Below, piece by piece: positions 22,661 through 34,928 of a DNA stretch of 64,000 nt; the first letter of the stretch is position 1; each line of letters opens with the position of its first letter. Both the position numbers and the translations under genes were made by a program. Source of the stretch: Chlorokybus atmophyticus. Taxonomy: Eukaryota; Streptophyta; Chlorokybophyceae; Chlorokybales; Chlorokybaceae. The notes beneath the pieces were generated by a model. The model was not told where the DNA came from. It ran no database searches and saw nothing but the letters and a program-made list of their open reading frames with translations. The stretch spans positions 188,214-252,213 of the forward strand of contig RHPI01002090.1 in the NCBI GenBank assembly GCA_009103225.1, read 5' to 3'.

Positions 22661-24710
22661 GATATGCCAGTAGTTGTAGACATGCATGACATCACTCACA
22701 GCATGCCAAACACTGCTCCGCGCAGGGCCTCTACGTGGCAGTTAGACAGGTGGTGGGGTTGCGTGGTGGGGTTGAGTGGGTGTGTCCTTCGCACGGGCAC
22801 TCTGCGTCACAGGCAGTTTGCTCCCCGCGCATATTCACTATGCACCAGCTGGCGTGGTGCGCGCTGATGTGCATGTGGTCGTTGCTGTTCGAGCGCCGGT
22901 GCTTCTGTGTTGTCAAGTACACGACCTTGTACAACAGTGCGGGCAGCATGCGGTGTCGCCGGCTCCAGCTCTGCACTGCATGCATGGCTAACGGGGCAGG
23001 CCCCTACCGTATCTGCAGCGCAGTCTCAATCACACTAACATGCATGGTGCTCCCGGTCAAGCACCCAATACGTATGCAGCTGCAAGCTAGCAAACAGGCG
23101 AAAGCACACGACACAGGACTCCTATGCCGTAACATAGGTATAGCCAAGGCGCTTGCCACAGTGCAAGTCACCTGGCTTGCCTCTGGCATGGGCCGGTCCC
23201 CACGAGACCACCAGGGCGTGATGTGTACAGGATATGCTGCCAGTAGTTGTAGACATGCATGACATCACTCACAGCATGCCAAACAGCATGCAAGCACATT
23301 GTAACACAAACAGTGTGCATAGCCCGGTGGTTGTGTTACAATGCGCTCGCATGCTGGTTGGCATGCTATGAGTGATGTCATGCATGTCTACAACTGCTGG
23401 CAGCATATCCTGTACAACCACCGGGCTATACACACTGTTCGTTCCAACCTCACTACACTACACTAGTCTAGACGTCCCCGTTAGACATGCATACATGCGT
23501 ATTAGTAGTGCATTACCTGCCCACACGGGCTCTGTTACTTGGCGTTGACAACGGCAGCTACAGCCGCAGCAAGGATGACGACTCCCTCCCGCCTGCTCTC
23601 CCTTCCCGCCACCAGCTCAGCTCTGCGCAGCAGCTGCTGCTGCGTCGCTTGTTACCCCAACCCTCGCAGTGCAGTGCCAACGTCAGCACTGCACCGCGCA
23701 GGGCCTCTACGTGGCAGTTAGACAGGTGGTCGGTGGGGTTGGGTGGTGGGGTTAACAGGATATGCTGCCAGTAGTTGTAGACATGCATGACATCACTCAC
23801 AGCATGCAAGCACATTGTAACACAACCACCGGGCTACACACACTGTTTGTTCCAACCTCACTACACTACACTAGTCTAGGCCTCCCCGTTAGACTGTGTG
23901 CGTATGCATCAGATTGGACACAAGCGTTGTTGACATAGGCTGCATACATAAGGAAACACTACCTACATGCATACAGATGTTCCCCAGTTTTGCTTCCGCA
24001 CGTCCAGCTTCGAGCTGGACGCGAGCCGTGTGGTAGTGCCACACCTTACGCGCATGCACACGACGCACAGACCAGTGCACGGCACAGCTGTCGCCACGAG
24101 AGCGCAACCGCCAGCACTGACTCCATCACTGGCGCAGGCGTCCACCTCCGTCGTCGTCTTCAGTAGCCCTGCAGGCACCAGAGCCCATCCCCAGCATGGC
24201 CGCAGCACCTCACTCCACGAACAGCGCCTGCATGCGTCTCCAGGCTGCAGGAAAGCCCCCCTGCACTACCACCATGCATCTCGTCGACAGCACCAGTCCC
24301 CCTCGCATATGCATACGTATGTGTAGGCCTAGAAGTTGTTGCCCGCGTACACAACCCAGCACGTGCTAGTACTAGTACTACCGCCACTGCATGGTACATG
24401 CTCGCATGCACCGCGAGGGACCTCGACGCAGCTGATGCACAGCGGTGCAGCCAACGAGCCTGCGTGTGGGTGCTGGGGCACTGAGGGGAGGACCCCGAGA
24501 CAGGCAGGCAGCAAGAGTTCCACCACTGAAGGACAGCAGAGGGGGCGGAGGAGTGTGGAACGTGAGAGACGAGGATGAAGAGGGAGTGTGTACAGGGTAT
24601 GCTGGCAGTAGTTGGAGACATGCATGACCTCACTCGCAGCATGCCAAACAGCAACATGCAAGCACATCACAACACAACCACCGGGCTATACACACTGTTT
24701 GTTCCTCTGT
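22650..24710. repeat. Cluster of related fold-back/MITE-like repeats
   Basis: At least four copies of a module beginning TACAGGATATGC and running through CATGCATGACATCACTCACA lie at ~22655, ~23224, ~23757 and ~24593. Several continue into ACCACCGGGCTA(T/C)ACACACTGTT. A second module, CCTCTACGTGGCAGTTAGAC, precedes copies at ~22727 and ~23703. A third, CACTACACTAGTCTAG, follows at ~23455 and ~23865. Only the 23224 copy has both arms of the inverted repeat. No transposase frame is present, so this looks like a non-autonomous element that has inserted or recombined repeatedly. Confidence 0.75.
23223..23416. mobile_element. Intact fold-back element (MITE-like)
   Basis: Left arm 23223-23310 and right arm ~23331-23416 are inverted copies of about 86 bp with only a few mismatches. 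The outer ends read TGTACAGGATATGCTGCCAG and its complement, and the loop of about 20 bp reads through TAGCCCGGTGG. No coding capacity. The flanking target site duplication is not certain. Confidence 0.8.
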
Positions 24711-25309
24711 GTGAGAGTGAGTGTGATGGTGGGGGGGTGGCGGGGGGGGGAGCGAGGAGTGCCCTGAGCATTGCACGCTGGTGTTGTGGTCGTTGCAGCC
24801 CGGTGTGTACGCTAACAAGCACTACTGGGGAACGGGTAGGTGCAGTGACTGCTATGAAAGCCTGCATGACTGACGTGGATGGGGTGTAGTGGTAGTGAGA
24901 GAACACCTAGATGCATACGTACATGCGGTGTAGTTGTAGTGATTAGGTTAGGTAGTGGGTAAACCCAAATGTGATGTAGCCCGGTGGTCAAGTTGATGTG
25001 TCTCTGTAATGTAGTATGCTGTATACGTATATTATATGCAATGCAAGAATCATGGCATGCATGAGGGTGTGAAACATGCATGCAACGCAAGCTACCTACC
25101 TACCTTGACTATCAACCCAACCCCATCAGGCATGCAGGCATGCACGTGTGCCTATCTGCAGTCAACGGCGTTGTCGATGTCTCAATGTCTCAGCACGCAG
25201 CGGGTGCTGCAATCAAAGCCACCTCCCTCCCTCTCCTCCGCCTCGTTGTAGTGTGCTGGGGATGGGATGAATGTGCGCATCCCATCCCCCTCTGCATTGA
25301 CGCGACAGC

Positions 25310-27450
25310 ACTGCTGTTACTGTGGTTGTGCGTTGCAACGCTGGCGGCCAAAGCAAGGGCGGCGTGGTAGCAGTCAACTAACGGGCAGGGGGACTGGACT
25401 CGACTACTAGACTAGTGCTAGCCCAGCACGGTGCTGCTTCTTGCCCCGAATCCATCCGACTGAGACCGACTCCTCTCTCTCTCTGTTTCTCTGTCTCTCT
25501 CTGCCTGGCGCGGTGCGTCGCCCCCTCCCCTCCGCAGCGCAAGTGATACACCTGCAGCTTGCCCACATGCATGGGATGATGATGACGTTCTTGCACAACA
25601 CAACAGATGCTTGAACAGTTGTGAAGTCGTCGGCTGTAGTGCTGGGATTGTTCAAAAAGAGCCGCTTCTCAAAGGTGTCCATCACGCCTGCCATCTGCAG
25701 CGTGAGTGGTCTCTCCTGTGTGATGTGACAACAACAAAGTTGGCATGTCTTCAGCTGATGGCTGGTTTGTGGAGGCGCTGTTGGTCGTTAGTAGTAGGCA
25801 TGCATGCATGCATGCAGTTCAGACCTTGGTCGACAAGAACTCCGTATACATACATCATGCAGTCGAGCTGAAGCTGATCGCAGCAGTCTAGTCTCTCCAC
25901 CTTGGTTGGCGTATCAACCAACCCAACACAGCAATGCCATGGATAGTACTCACACCGCGGTCAAAGCCGCCACTAGGCAGTGACACAACCATGCATTGCA
26001 GGGCACACCATCGTTCTCTTCATGCTTGCAGGTTGCAGGATGGAAGCGGCGATGATGATCTCATCACCAGGCTGCCGCGTTGTTGCGCACATCTGCAGAC
26101 AGCAGGGTCACAGAAAGGTTGCAACACCGCAGCGCATGAAGCCCTGCAGACTTACGCTTCCACCTGATATCAGCAAACACAAGCATGCTTCTTCTTGGCT
26201 TGTAACCTCAGCCTGCTCGTCTGATGGTGGCTCCTCCAACAGCAACGGACCGGACAAGGACATGACAGGTTATTCGTCTGAGGTACAAATGCGTGCATGC
26301 ATGTGCGTGTGTGTTGCAAGCTTTCACTCAAGCTATCAAGCAACAACAAAGCCATCCAAGGTTGTGTATATGCAAGCTGATTGACATACAATTACACACA
26401 GGACATGCTCGACGCGCACGCAATAATAGCAAAGTCTCTTGCTATGCTAAAGGGGTTCATTCCCAAGGTGGAGGCTGTGAAGCAGGGTCATTATAGAGAG
26501 TTGCGGAAGCAGCAAAGCATGCAACAGAAATGGGACCTAATTGTGGAACAGGCCGTGGCGCTGTCGGCACAATCCGCGTTGCTGCTGGAGATCAGTATAG
26601 CCAACACGCGGCTTCTTCACACGCTGCTTGTCATGCAGAGGGAGGGGTCTGTGCCTGCTGCCAACGGTGGTGACAGCAGTGTGGAGTTGTGGGTGGCGGG
26701 AGGTGTCAATTATATGGACATGACAGTCAAGTTCAGTGAGGCCTTACGGTTGAACAAAACGCACGCACCGGCGCTGAAAGCGCTCCTTGGAGTAAAGGCC
26801 GAAGAACCTGCAAGCGATGGTGGTGCACAAGAAGCAGCGGAAGGAGCTGCAAACGAGTGTGCAGAGACGGAGCAGCGCGGCGATTGTGGTGATTGAGAAG
26901 TACACAGAACGCCCTTCTTTTCTACATATGATCATGAGGGCATTCTGTGTGTTATGTACAAACAATGCGGGACGAGGTGTGTTGCTTCCTTGACTGGAGT
27001 CTGGGGGCTGTCACCAACACAGTGCAGTCCAACAGGCGTCCAGTTCGTGTGTTCGAGGAGTCAAGTTGACAAAAATCAGTTGGTAACACTGGCTTGCGGT
27101 GTAGGCGGACGCGCTAATAACAATATACGCACATTGGGCGCGGTGGCGGGGTGCCGCGAGTTGTTCGTGTTGCGACACCATTGCTGTCGGCATTGACAAT
27201 ACTGGCTTTGGCAAGGACCGCTTTGTTACAGATCCAATAATGGATTGTGGATACTGGGGGTTAGTGTGTGGGATTGGCAAGTAGCTGCATGCATATGTTG
27301 TGCCTTATGCGCATCGCCTGGTAATCTGTACAGTGTAGTGTACAGGATTTGTGCGAGGCAGTGTGAATAGCCTGGTTGTGTGTATGGTGTGTTTCTTTGT
27401 AATTTTGCTTTCTGAGGTGCCTGGGTACTGTGTGCATGTGGCAATTGTGC
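25310..27450. repeat. Diverged segmental duplication, copy 2
   Basis: Partner of 20590-22660, with the same order of non-coding and coding landmarks. The spacing between copies is about 4.7 kb, and the fold-back cluster lies between them. Confidence 0.65.
26040..26896 (+). CDS. Coiled-coil protein of an unrecognised tandem family, copy 2
   Basis: Two exons, 26040-26282 and 26402-26896, phase 0, 245 aa. Exon 1 parallels copy 1 (GCRVVAHICRQQ; LPPDISKHKHA). Exon 2 carries the helical core (DMLDAHAIIAKSLAMLKGF; LLLEISIANTRLLHTLLVMQ), then an Ala/Glu-rich tail. Between the copies the frames, the intron position and the hydrophobic heptad residues are kept, while the linkers and tails differ freely. 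That pattern suggests protein-level constraint rather than a chance frame. No known family is recognised. Confidence 0.6.
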
Positions 27451-28346
27451 AAATGCATTGGATACAAGCACTACTGAATAACGCTGCATCGTGTATGGCT
27501 CTGGGAGTGACAGTCTGCGATGCCGCGTGCTCAGCCACCACTTGCCAGTCCACTGAATCAGCTGCCATGGCTGAACAACATCTGCGTAAAACGACTTCAT
27601 GCGGCCTACATGCAAACTGCACCGCCGCTGCACCCTGACTCAGCAATCCGCTTGTACTTGGAGCCGCATCGTGTATTGCTTGCAGTAGTCGCTTGCACAG
27701 CTGATTTGCAGAAAATGAAATTGGGAAATGCCTAGCTTTGTGCCTTCACCACGATGATATAAGCATGCTAGCCGCGGCATACTTTTGTGTATACATGCAT
27801 GTACAAATGTTGAGGTGTACTGTACTGTACTGTGGTATAAGTGAAGGCAATCCGTACCTTCAGCCACTGAGCGAACAAGCCTGCTTTCTTGATGTCAGAG
27901 CAAAAAAATGACCCTCAAATTACGCCAATAGCATCACCTCGACATGCTCTGTCCACAGGCCAAAGCAGCAGTATTCGTACACGAGTCAAGCATCCATCCA
28001 TTTCGCACTTGCTGTGCAATGTGAGCTCGTCCCCTACATGCCACTGTAGTTTGCAGCGAACCTTACACCATGCAGCGAGCCACCCAGCAGCTGCACAAGT
28101 GGTGATGTCGCTCACGCGACCAACAGCCCCTGCGGATAACATGCACCGTAAGACTACTGAGCCTGACGGGCCACTCTAATCAAACGCCTGCAGGTTGACA
28201 CAGCATGGTCACTCCTTTGCAGGAGAGGTTTTGCTTGCCTTGATGTGAGTGCGCAATGGCCTGCCAGTAGCATCCACATCGCGGTGTTTGCGCATTCACC
28301 TGCTGCAACAATGCTTGCACAAGATGGCTGGCAGTAATGGGTACAA
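26897..28346. other. Intergenic, no gene supported
   Basis: Contains the 3' flank of duplication copy 2 and the downstream side of DUS3. A minus-strand open stretch at 27915-28142 (CKLQWHVGDELTLHS) has protein-like composition but no start, splice context or family I recognise. TTACA at 28063-28067 could be the DUS3 poly(A) signal. Confidence 0.3.
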
Positions 28347-31290
28347 CTAGCCATTCTGCTCCTGGGAGTCATAAGCGTTTGACTTGTGCTTGGGAGCAAA
28401 CACGTAATTTGAAGGCGGAGGTCCAATCAGCATCTCTGAAATGCGAAGCCAATCAGCGGCACTGTCACTCGCCATTAGAGTTTCCAACTCATTGCGGCCC
28501 CGATAAGCCGGCGGCCTCCAAGTCATCTGCTGAGGCTGCACCTCCAGTAGTCCGACAGGGATATATCGGTGCATGAAGCTGAGCCACTCCAGGAGAAAGC
28601 GGCGTGTTGTTTCGACTCCCTTATCATCAGAACCCCAGTGCTGTAAGCCAAACTTAACGAAGTCCTTCAAGATGTCCAACCTCTCCGTCGCAGATATGTC
28701 CCAATGCCGCCGTTCCTTGATCTCCGTGAAGAGCCAAGGTTTGACCAATGCGCCACGTGCAACCATGCAAGTTGCAAGGGGTGACTGTGCCATGTGCGCC
28801 TCGTAATCGGTGAACGAAAACACGTCGCCATTGCCTATCACTGGAAAGTCTGATGCAGCGGACTTCACGCACTGGTCTATGTACTGCCAGTCTGCCAGCT
28901 TAGAGTACCGCTGCTGTCTTGTCCTACCATGAAGAGTCACAGCTGCCGCTCCCCAGCCTTGCAAGTTGGGGATGATTGTGTGCGCAACGTTCTGCTTGTC
29001 ATAGTAGCCCGTGCGCAGCTTGACTGTGAGAGGGACATCTAGCACCGCTGAAGTAGCTTTTACTATGGTCTCAATGCGGGAAGGCTTGAGCAGCAAACTA
29101 GAGCCGGCGTTGCGTGATTGGCAAACAATATCAATGGGACAGCCCATGTTGATGTCCACAAAATCCACCTGGCATTCATCGTTGAGCAGCTCGGAAACAC
29201 GCGCAAGGGTGTCAGGGTATCCGCCACAGACCTGTACGCCAAACATGTCCTCAGACTGGTGGCGCCTAAGGAGTGCCCACTCGGATTGCATGCCTTGAAG
29301 AAGGTTCGTTGCCATTGCCATCTCTCCGCACGTGATGTCCACACCCAAGTTTTTGCAAATGCGTCGAAAAGGAAGGTTGCCCACGGTAGTCAAAGGAGCG
29401 AGATACAACTTGTTCCTGAAGTCCACCAGCTTCCTTTCTCGTTTGTTGTCCCTGATGGCGACGGCATCTTCCAACAAGCCTCCATCCCCTGGTGTGGACG
29501 CCCCAGATGTGTTCTGAGCTTTGCCTCTGTACTTCAGCTGCAAGCCATACAAAATGTCAAGGATACCAGCGTTGGCGAAACTTGTACAGTGGCAGCACCA
29601 AACCAAGCCCAATCATGAGGTATAAGCACACAGCCAACTCCCTGTTGACCCATGTAACCTTGCGCGCACACTGACTTACGAGCGACGTTTGAAAGCAATG
29701 GACCCAAGCGACGTGCCGATTCACAGCTTGCAGCAGCAGTATCTGTGCAGCGCATACCTGAACACCCAGGCCTTTCAGTACAGCATCCGCTTTGGTGAAT
29801 GGTCGGGCATCGCGCCTCAGCTGCACATGCAGCTTGTGGTCCAAGTAATTTACCTGCAAACTCCCTTCAGCGGCTGGTCAGCACACGACAAACAAGCTGA
29901 ACAATTGTAAGCACCTCATGCAGGGCGTTGTGCGCAAAGTCATCTTCAGACAGTGTAGATGTTGAAGCGTCAGCAGGCTGGTGAGAAGAGGCAAACCGAC
30001 AAGAAACACCATAGGGACAACCAGCACTATCTGTGCCTTCAAGGGTATACGGACAAGCGCCAGGCAAGTCCGCTGGTTTCTGCAGCAAGAGTTGACCGTC
30101 ATGCACTACACAGTGCTTTGCACCAGCACATACACACAACATGACAAGCTGCACGCCAAGCGTCACAGCGCACCTGCGCAAGGAAGGCCTCAACATCATG
30201 GTTCTGGTTGCACGCTTCGCCCCTATGGCAGTCAGAAGCATTACCACGGCGCGCAACCCTATAACAGAGCGTTTGGGTGCTTTTCCTTGCCTGCACATGT
30301 CAAGCAGTTGGTGATAAGCAACTAACAAGAGAGTGAGAGTGAGTGAGTTTGGGGACTTGAGCGCGTTACAGACAACACTGTCATACCTCCTCACGAGCAC
30401 GCTTCCTTGCTCGTTTGGACATGTTGTTTGATATCAATGGTGGTCCTGAATTGTTAAGGTCGACTTTTTCAGCAGTGACCGCCGCACCAGAGGCAACCAC
30501 ACGCCGCTCACCAACCTGTGAGCGTGAGGTTCAGGAACAACCACACAACCAGCACATGTGCACCAAGTGCCCAGTACTTCAGTCAAGCCAAGCAGCTGAG
30601 GTCCATGCGAACAACCTGTGGGTAGGTGCTGTGCACAAACGTTGTATGCTGAAAGTGGCATGATTGATGACTGGACGCACATGATCACATATGACCACAA
30701 ATGCCACCATGAAGTCACAATTGCCTGATTTACATCGCACAGCATGTCTGTACCATAAGCAAGGCGACCTTTATGACAATCACGTCAGTCACAATGCAAG
30801 ATGTAACAGTTCTTACAATGCAGCACATGCGCATGCAGAATATGGCAACCACGTATGCATGGCCTGAGGAAAGCGTGCAAAGAGTCAGCTGTGCAATCAA
30901 GTCGTAGCATGTATGCAATGGGCAGCAAACGCATTGCAGATGGTTGCAGAACCAATCAGACATGCGAGATATCACCATGCAGACACGATGTACCTTGAGC
31001 AGGTACTCCTGCTTGATAGGGGCCACTCCACGCTTGATGCGCTCCTCAGCTGTAACCACACTAGTATGACCATTCCCCGCGTCATCCACACCTTGCTTCA
31101 GTACCTCCGTTGTCACATGCTCCGCACCATTGCTTGCTCCAACACCCTCCCCTTCCCCTCCTCCCGCTCCCGCCCATGCAGCCTCCTCTCCGGCGGCGAC
31201 GAGCGGCACGACCACCTCTGGCACCAAGACGGAGGCAGCGGAAGCACCAGCCACCGCAGCCGCCTCACCATCTCCCGCCGCCGCCTCCAT
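28347..31290 (-). CDS. DUS3: tRNA-dihydrouridine(47) synthase DUS3
   Basis: FMN enzyme that reduces U47 in the tRNA variable loop (and some mRNA uridines) using NADPH. Six exons keep phase: 31290-30994, 30515-30387, 30290-30174, 30079-29915, 29853-29758, 29537-28347, giving 664 aa, close to the human 650. The N-terminal Ala/Gly/Glu stretch ends with RGVAPIKQEYL, a hallmark of DUS3. SKRARKRAREE is an NLS-like basic stretch. Two CCCH-type zinc fingers follow (CYRVARRGNASDC...CNQNH and CPYGVSCRFASSH). The catalytic barrel has LYLAPLTTVGNLPFRRICK, CGEMAMATNLLQG, DINMGCPID with the general-acid cysteine, VTLHGRTRQQRYSKLADW, GNGDVFSF, and WLFTEIKERRHWDISATERL. The C-terminus reads LETLMASDSAADWLRISEML. 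The gene shares its upstream region with the gene starting at 32116. Confidence 0.96.
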
Positions 31291-32115
31291 GCCGAAAGCC
31301 TACGGGCCCCTGTCGGCGCCAACAACAGCGGTAACAACAGAGACAAGGAGGAGAGCAGCAATGTGGCCGAGGCGGCGGACGTAACTCGTCGAGTACGTGT
31401 ATGAGGGGTATCGCATTACGTCATCTCTTCGGTTACGCTTGCCTGCGTAAACTAGCGACCTGCTGCTTAGCAAGTCGCTGTCTTCAACATTGATGCAGTG
31501 TCGAACAATTCGACATTTAGACTCGACGTCGTCCCTTCCTTAAAGCACAACGTGAGTTTTAATTTGCGAGCAAACTACCGTAGATTCACAGACGCAGGGG
31601 CAAGTAACGTCTGTGTCGCAGCGTACGTTACCGCTCCGTGTACGCTACTTGCTGACGACGGAGACATCGTTGTAGTTCGTCTTGTCGTTGACGACGTCAA
31701 GGGCGGCGGCGGTGGGGGTTTGAGCATTGTGATCCAGTGTTTGGTGGTTGCTTGTGTGATTCTTGCTCACCCAGGCACACCTCACGCAAATCCATCTGCT
31801 GGGGTCATTAGGTTTGAGGGGAGGGCGGGGAGAAGACGTCGACTGCGACAGGTTGGGTGGTGCTGGGAGCAGCAAGGACGTGTTGCAGCTGCAAGTCAAG
31901 GTCAGCCTGACATTCGTCGACTATGGTTGTGATTGTTAAAAACTGAGGCAGCAGCGTTTGCTTTCTTTCGTGCTTCGGGTGTCTTTAGGGCACTGGTACC
32001 AGCAGCCAGCAAAAAGCAGCTCGTTGAGTCCGTGCGCAAGCTGACATTGACAATTTTTCTGCTTGCTACTTACAGACAGATTTACAGTGTTGGAGAGCAG
32101 TCGACCAGCTTCACC
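31291..32115. promoter_or_regulatory. Divergent intergenic region (DUS3 / Cys-module protein)
   Basis: An 825-bp gap between divergent genes. Some open frames are present, but none reads as a recognisable protein. It probably holds both promoters and 5' untranslated regions. Confidence 0.35.
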
Positions 32116-34535
32116 ATGCAAGGTTATGGGCAGCAGCCAGGCATGCCAGGCCAGCCAGGGCAACCTGGCCAATATGGCCAATATGGTCAGCAGCCTGGCA
32201 TGCCGGGACAAATGCAGCCTGGGCAGTATGCTCAGCAGCCTGGTATGCCCGGACAAATGCAACCTGGACAGTATGGTCAGCTGACTGGACAGTATGGTCA
32301 GTATGGTCAGTTTCCCCAGCAGCCCGGCATGCCAGGACAGATGCAGCCTGGCATGTATGGTCAACCCGGCATGTATGGGCAGCCCGGGATGCAGCCAAAC
32401 GGTCAGTATGGACAGCCAGCATATGGCATGCAACCCCAGCAACCTTATGGGCAACCTGGCGCCTATGGTCAGGCAGCGGTAAGCACTGCAGGTTTGTCGT
32501 GTGTGCATGCATGGCCACGTCCAGCAGACACTCGTATATCAGCTTTGCACAGGGTTGGTTTCCAACAGGTTGCATGCTTCGGTTCATGATTTTTGATGCT
32601 TCAGTGTTGTCATCTGTATGCTATGTGGGTGGCATGTTCGCCGCATTGTTCTCTGCTGTGTGTGGGGTGCAGAGGAGGGTTGGGAGAGTCCTTGACAGCT
32701 TTAGGAGGTGCTGGAAAAGTGCAGCTGCATTGGCTAAACAAGCGGGGAGGGATGGTGGGTGTATGAGGGTAATGAGAGTGAGAGACCCGAGACTCAGCAG
32801 AAGTGTTGTGCGGGAGAATGGTTGGTGTGCGTAGACTTTCAGTCACCCAGTGGTTTCAGCTCTGCTGGTTGTTGCAGCGTCTGTCGAAGTGCACTATATA
32901 AGCACATGCTCCGTTGCATCCGTCATGTAACAGACAAGTCATGAACATCAGCTGCATTGCTTGACTCGGTGTTGCTGTGCAGTATGGTATGCAGGCTGGT
33001 GGCACGGTATGCATGAAGTGCAACGGGGCAGGTAGGTTGTCAATCCCTGCCCATTCTCAAGTACATCACGCCCGAGTGTGCACATGCGCCTGACTCTGTC
33101 GGTACCTTACTATGGAATAGGTCGGAAGATTGGGAAAAAAGGGCAGAAACCGTGTAAGAAGTGCGGCGGCACGGGGCGCATGGGCGGCATGCCAGGTATG
33201 CCGGGTATTCCTGGCCAGATGCCTGGTATGGCAGGGGCAGGCTGCGCAAAGTGCTCAGGTTCTGGCTTCAAGGTTGGGAAGGACGGCTCGCGGGTAAGCT
33301 GCAGTTCACCATTGTTTGTGTTGCCCCCCGCTGCATGCTACTTAGCTATCCCTGACACTTGGTCTGTGTAATAGAAACCCTGCAAATGTGGTGCAACGGG
33401 AATGGCAGGTGAGACGCTGTTGTCTCCTGCATGTTGAGCTGTTATGCGGTTGTGTACATTGTGATTGTGCAAATACGTTACATTTCGTGATTGCTACTGT
33501 TGCAGGCGGTCCAAGTCCGTATGGCGCCGGCCAACCACACACGACTGGTTACAGCCATGCGGTAAGCCTCTACATCATCTGTTAGCGTTCTTGCCATCAT
33601 CAGTTTCATTGGCAGTTTAGTCGTGTTTGCTGCTGCTGTGCAGCAGAACATATGCGCAAGCGAAGCAAGTTGTAGAGTAGCAATCACGCAGCTAGACCTT
33701 TGCTATTGTGTCTGCAGTTGTGAGCTTGTGCAGCAGACCACTCATGCCAGCAACATTCGTGTCGTTTTGCACTAGCTTTGCCAACATGTCTCAAGGCGTG
33801 CAGTACACAGAGGTAGCCCTGCAACCGTTTCGTGCTGACCAGTGTTGCTGGACGCAGACCCCGCAGCAGTTTCCAGGGCAGCAGCCTTATGGTGCACCAA
33901 GCGCTGCTGCTCCTGGCAAACCCATGCCTGGCTGCCCCAAGTGCAACGGTAAGCACTCGAGATTAACAACATGTGGCTCTGCTCCCAATGTCATTTGCAT
34001 TCAGTCACAAACACGCTTGTGTCGGACAGGCATGGGTACGAAAACCGGCAAAGATGGTGTTCCAAAGCCATGCAGCTGCACCACCGGCAAGCAGCCAGGA
34101 GCCGCAGGAGCGGCCGGGGCGCCAGGGTTCTTTGCACCTCTGCCTGGAGGTGGGATGCAAGCAGGCATGCAGCCTGGCATGCAGGCGGGCATGCAGCCCG
34201 GTGGTTACGGTATGCCGCAGCCCGGCATGCCACAGTACGGTGCGCCGCAGGCGCAGTACGGCATGCAGCTGGGCATGCCAGGAGGTATGCCACAACCCGC
34301 CTACCAAGGAGGCATGCCGCAACCAGGTATGCAGCAGCCAGGGATGATGATGCAGCAGCCGGGGATGCCTCAGCAGCAGGGCATGCCCGGTATGGCGCAG
34401 CCGTCTGCGCCACCAAGCGGCACAGGTGCTCCCAACCCGTCATGCCCCAAGTGCTCGGGCTCTGGCACAGCTATCTCAAAGAAGACAGGGCAGTCCAAGC
34501 CTTGCTCCTGTGTCACAGGCAAGGCCACCGAGTAG
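32116..34535 (+). CDS. G/Q/M/P-rich protein with four CxxCxGxG...KPCxC modules
   Basis: Seven exons keep phase (32116-32478, 32983-33031, 33121-33293, 33375-33408, 33506-33561, 33858-33948, 34030-34535), giving 423 aa. The first 121 residues are repeats of QPGMPGQMQPGQYGQ type, low complexity and prion-like. Then come four cysteine modules: CMKCNGAG with KPCKKCGGTG; CAKCSGSG with KPCKC; CPKCNGMG with KPCSC; CPKCSGSG with KPCSC. Each has a CxxCxGxG knuckle like the DnaJ zinc domain, a short Lys/Gly loop, then KPCxC, so four or five cysteines could bind one zinc. A second Gly/Met/Pro/Gln repeat block separates modules 3 and 4. No signal peptide, J domain or membrane helix is seen. I do not know a named family. 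A condensate-forming zinc protein is an inference from composition. TGTAA lies 165 bp after the stop. Confidence 0.82.
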
Positions 34536-34699
34536 CGGGCTGTCGCATATGGGGTGTGTGTTGTTATCGCTCCACTCTGTCATTAACACAGTCGGTACTC
34601 TTTTTTGTTGATGCCGTCCTAGCGGACTGCTACAAGCTGTCGGTGTAGCTGCCGTTAGCGTGTCAGCTGCGCTGCAAATCCTGTTGTACTTGCTCCACT

Positions 34700-34732
34700 T
34701 GTAATTATACATTCCTTTCCACATCTGTTACA
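34700..34732. terminator. Facing TGTAA poly(A) signals of convergent genes
   Basis: TGTAA at 34700-34704 serves the plus-strand gene ending at 34535. TTACA at 34728-34732 is TGTAA for the minus-strand gene ending at 34929. The motif is the known chlorophyte poly(A) signal; assignment here rests on motif and position only. The two transcripts would overlap by a few tens of bases at their 3' ends. Confidence 0.5.
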
Positions 34733-34928
34733 GACATACTATTGCCATGTCTTTTATTGCTATGCATCCTGCACCAAGGTACATGCACATCCGCCTGTCA
34801 GTGGTTTTTGCTTGAGCAAGGAAAATTGTTTTCTCAGATCTTAGCGAGCACTGCTTGCATGTGGAAGATGTCAATTAGTGCACAAAATCCAGTTGAACTT
34901 GCTTGCAATTCCAATATTGCAAGGCACT

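Larger units (their letters stand above)
22126..26039. other. Intergenic region dominated by fold-back repeats
   Basis: Non-coding as far as I can see. It contains the repeat cluster (22650-24710), short tandem CTAGTACTAGTACTA at ~24367, a G-rich run at 24728-24755, and from 25310 the second duplication copy. Open frames seen here are translations of the repeats. Confidence 0.6.

Noticed and set aside
29118-29618. 166-aa plus-strand frame opposite DUS3
   Set aside because: It is a shadow of the DUS catalytic exon.
31110-31384. Ala/Pro-rich plus-strand frames near 31.2 kb
   Set aside because: They are antisense shadows of the GC-rich first exon of DUS3, which is fixed by RGVAPIKQEYL.
32063-32587. 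Other frames of the repeat exon at 32.1-32.6 kb
   Set aside because: Repeats stay open in several frames; only the QPGM frame joins in phase with the six cysteine-module exons.
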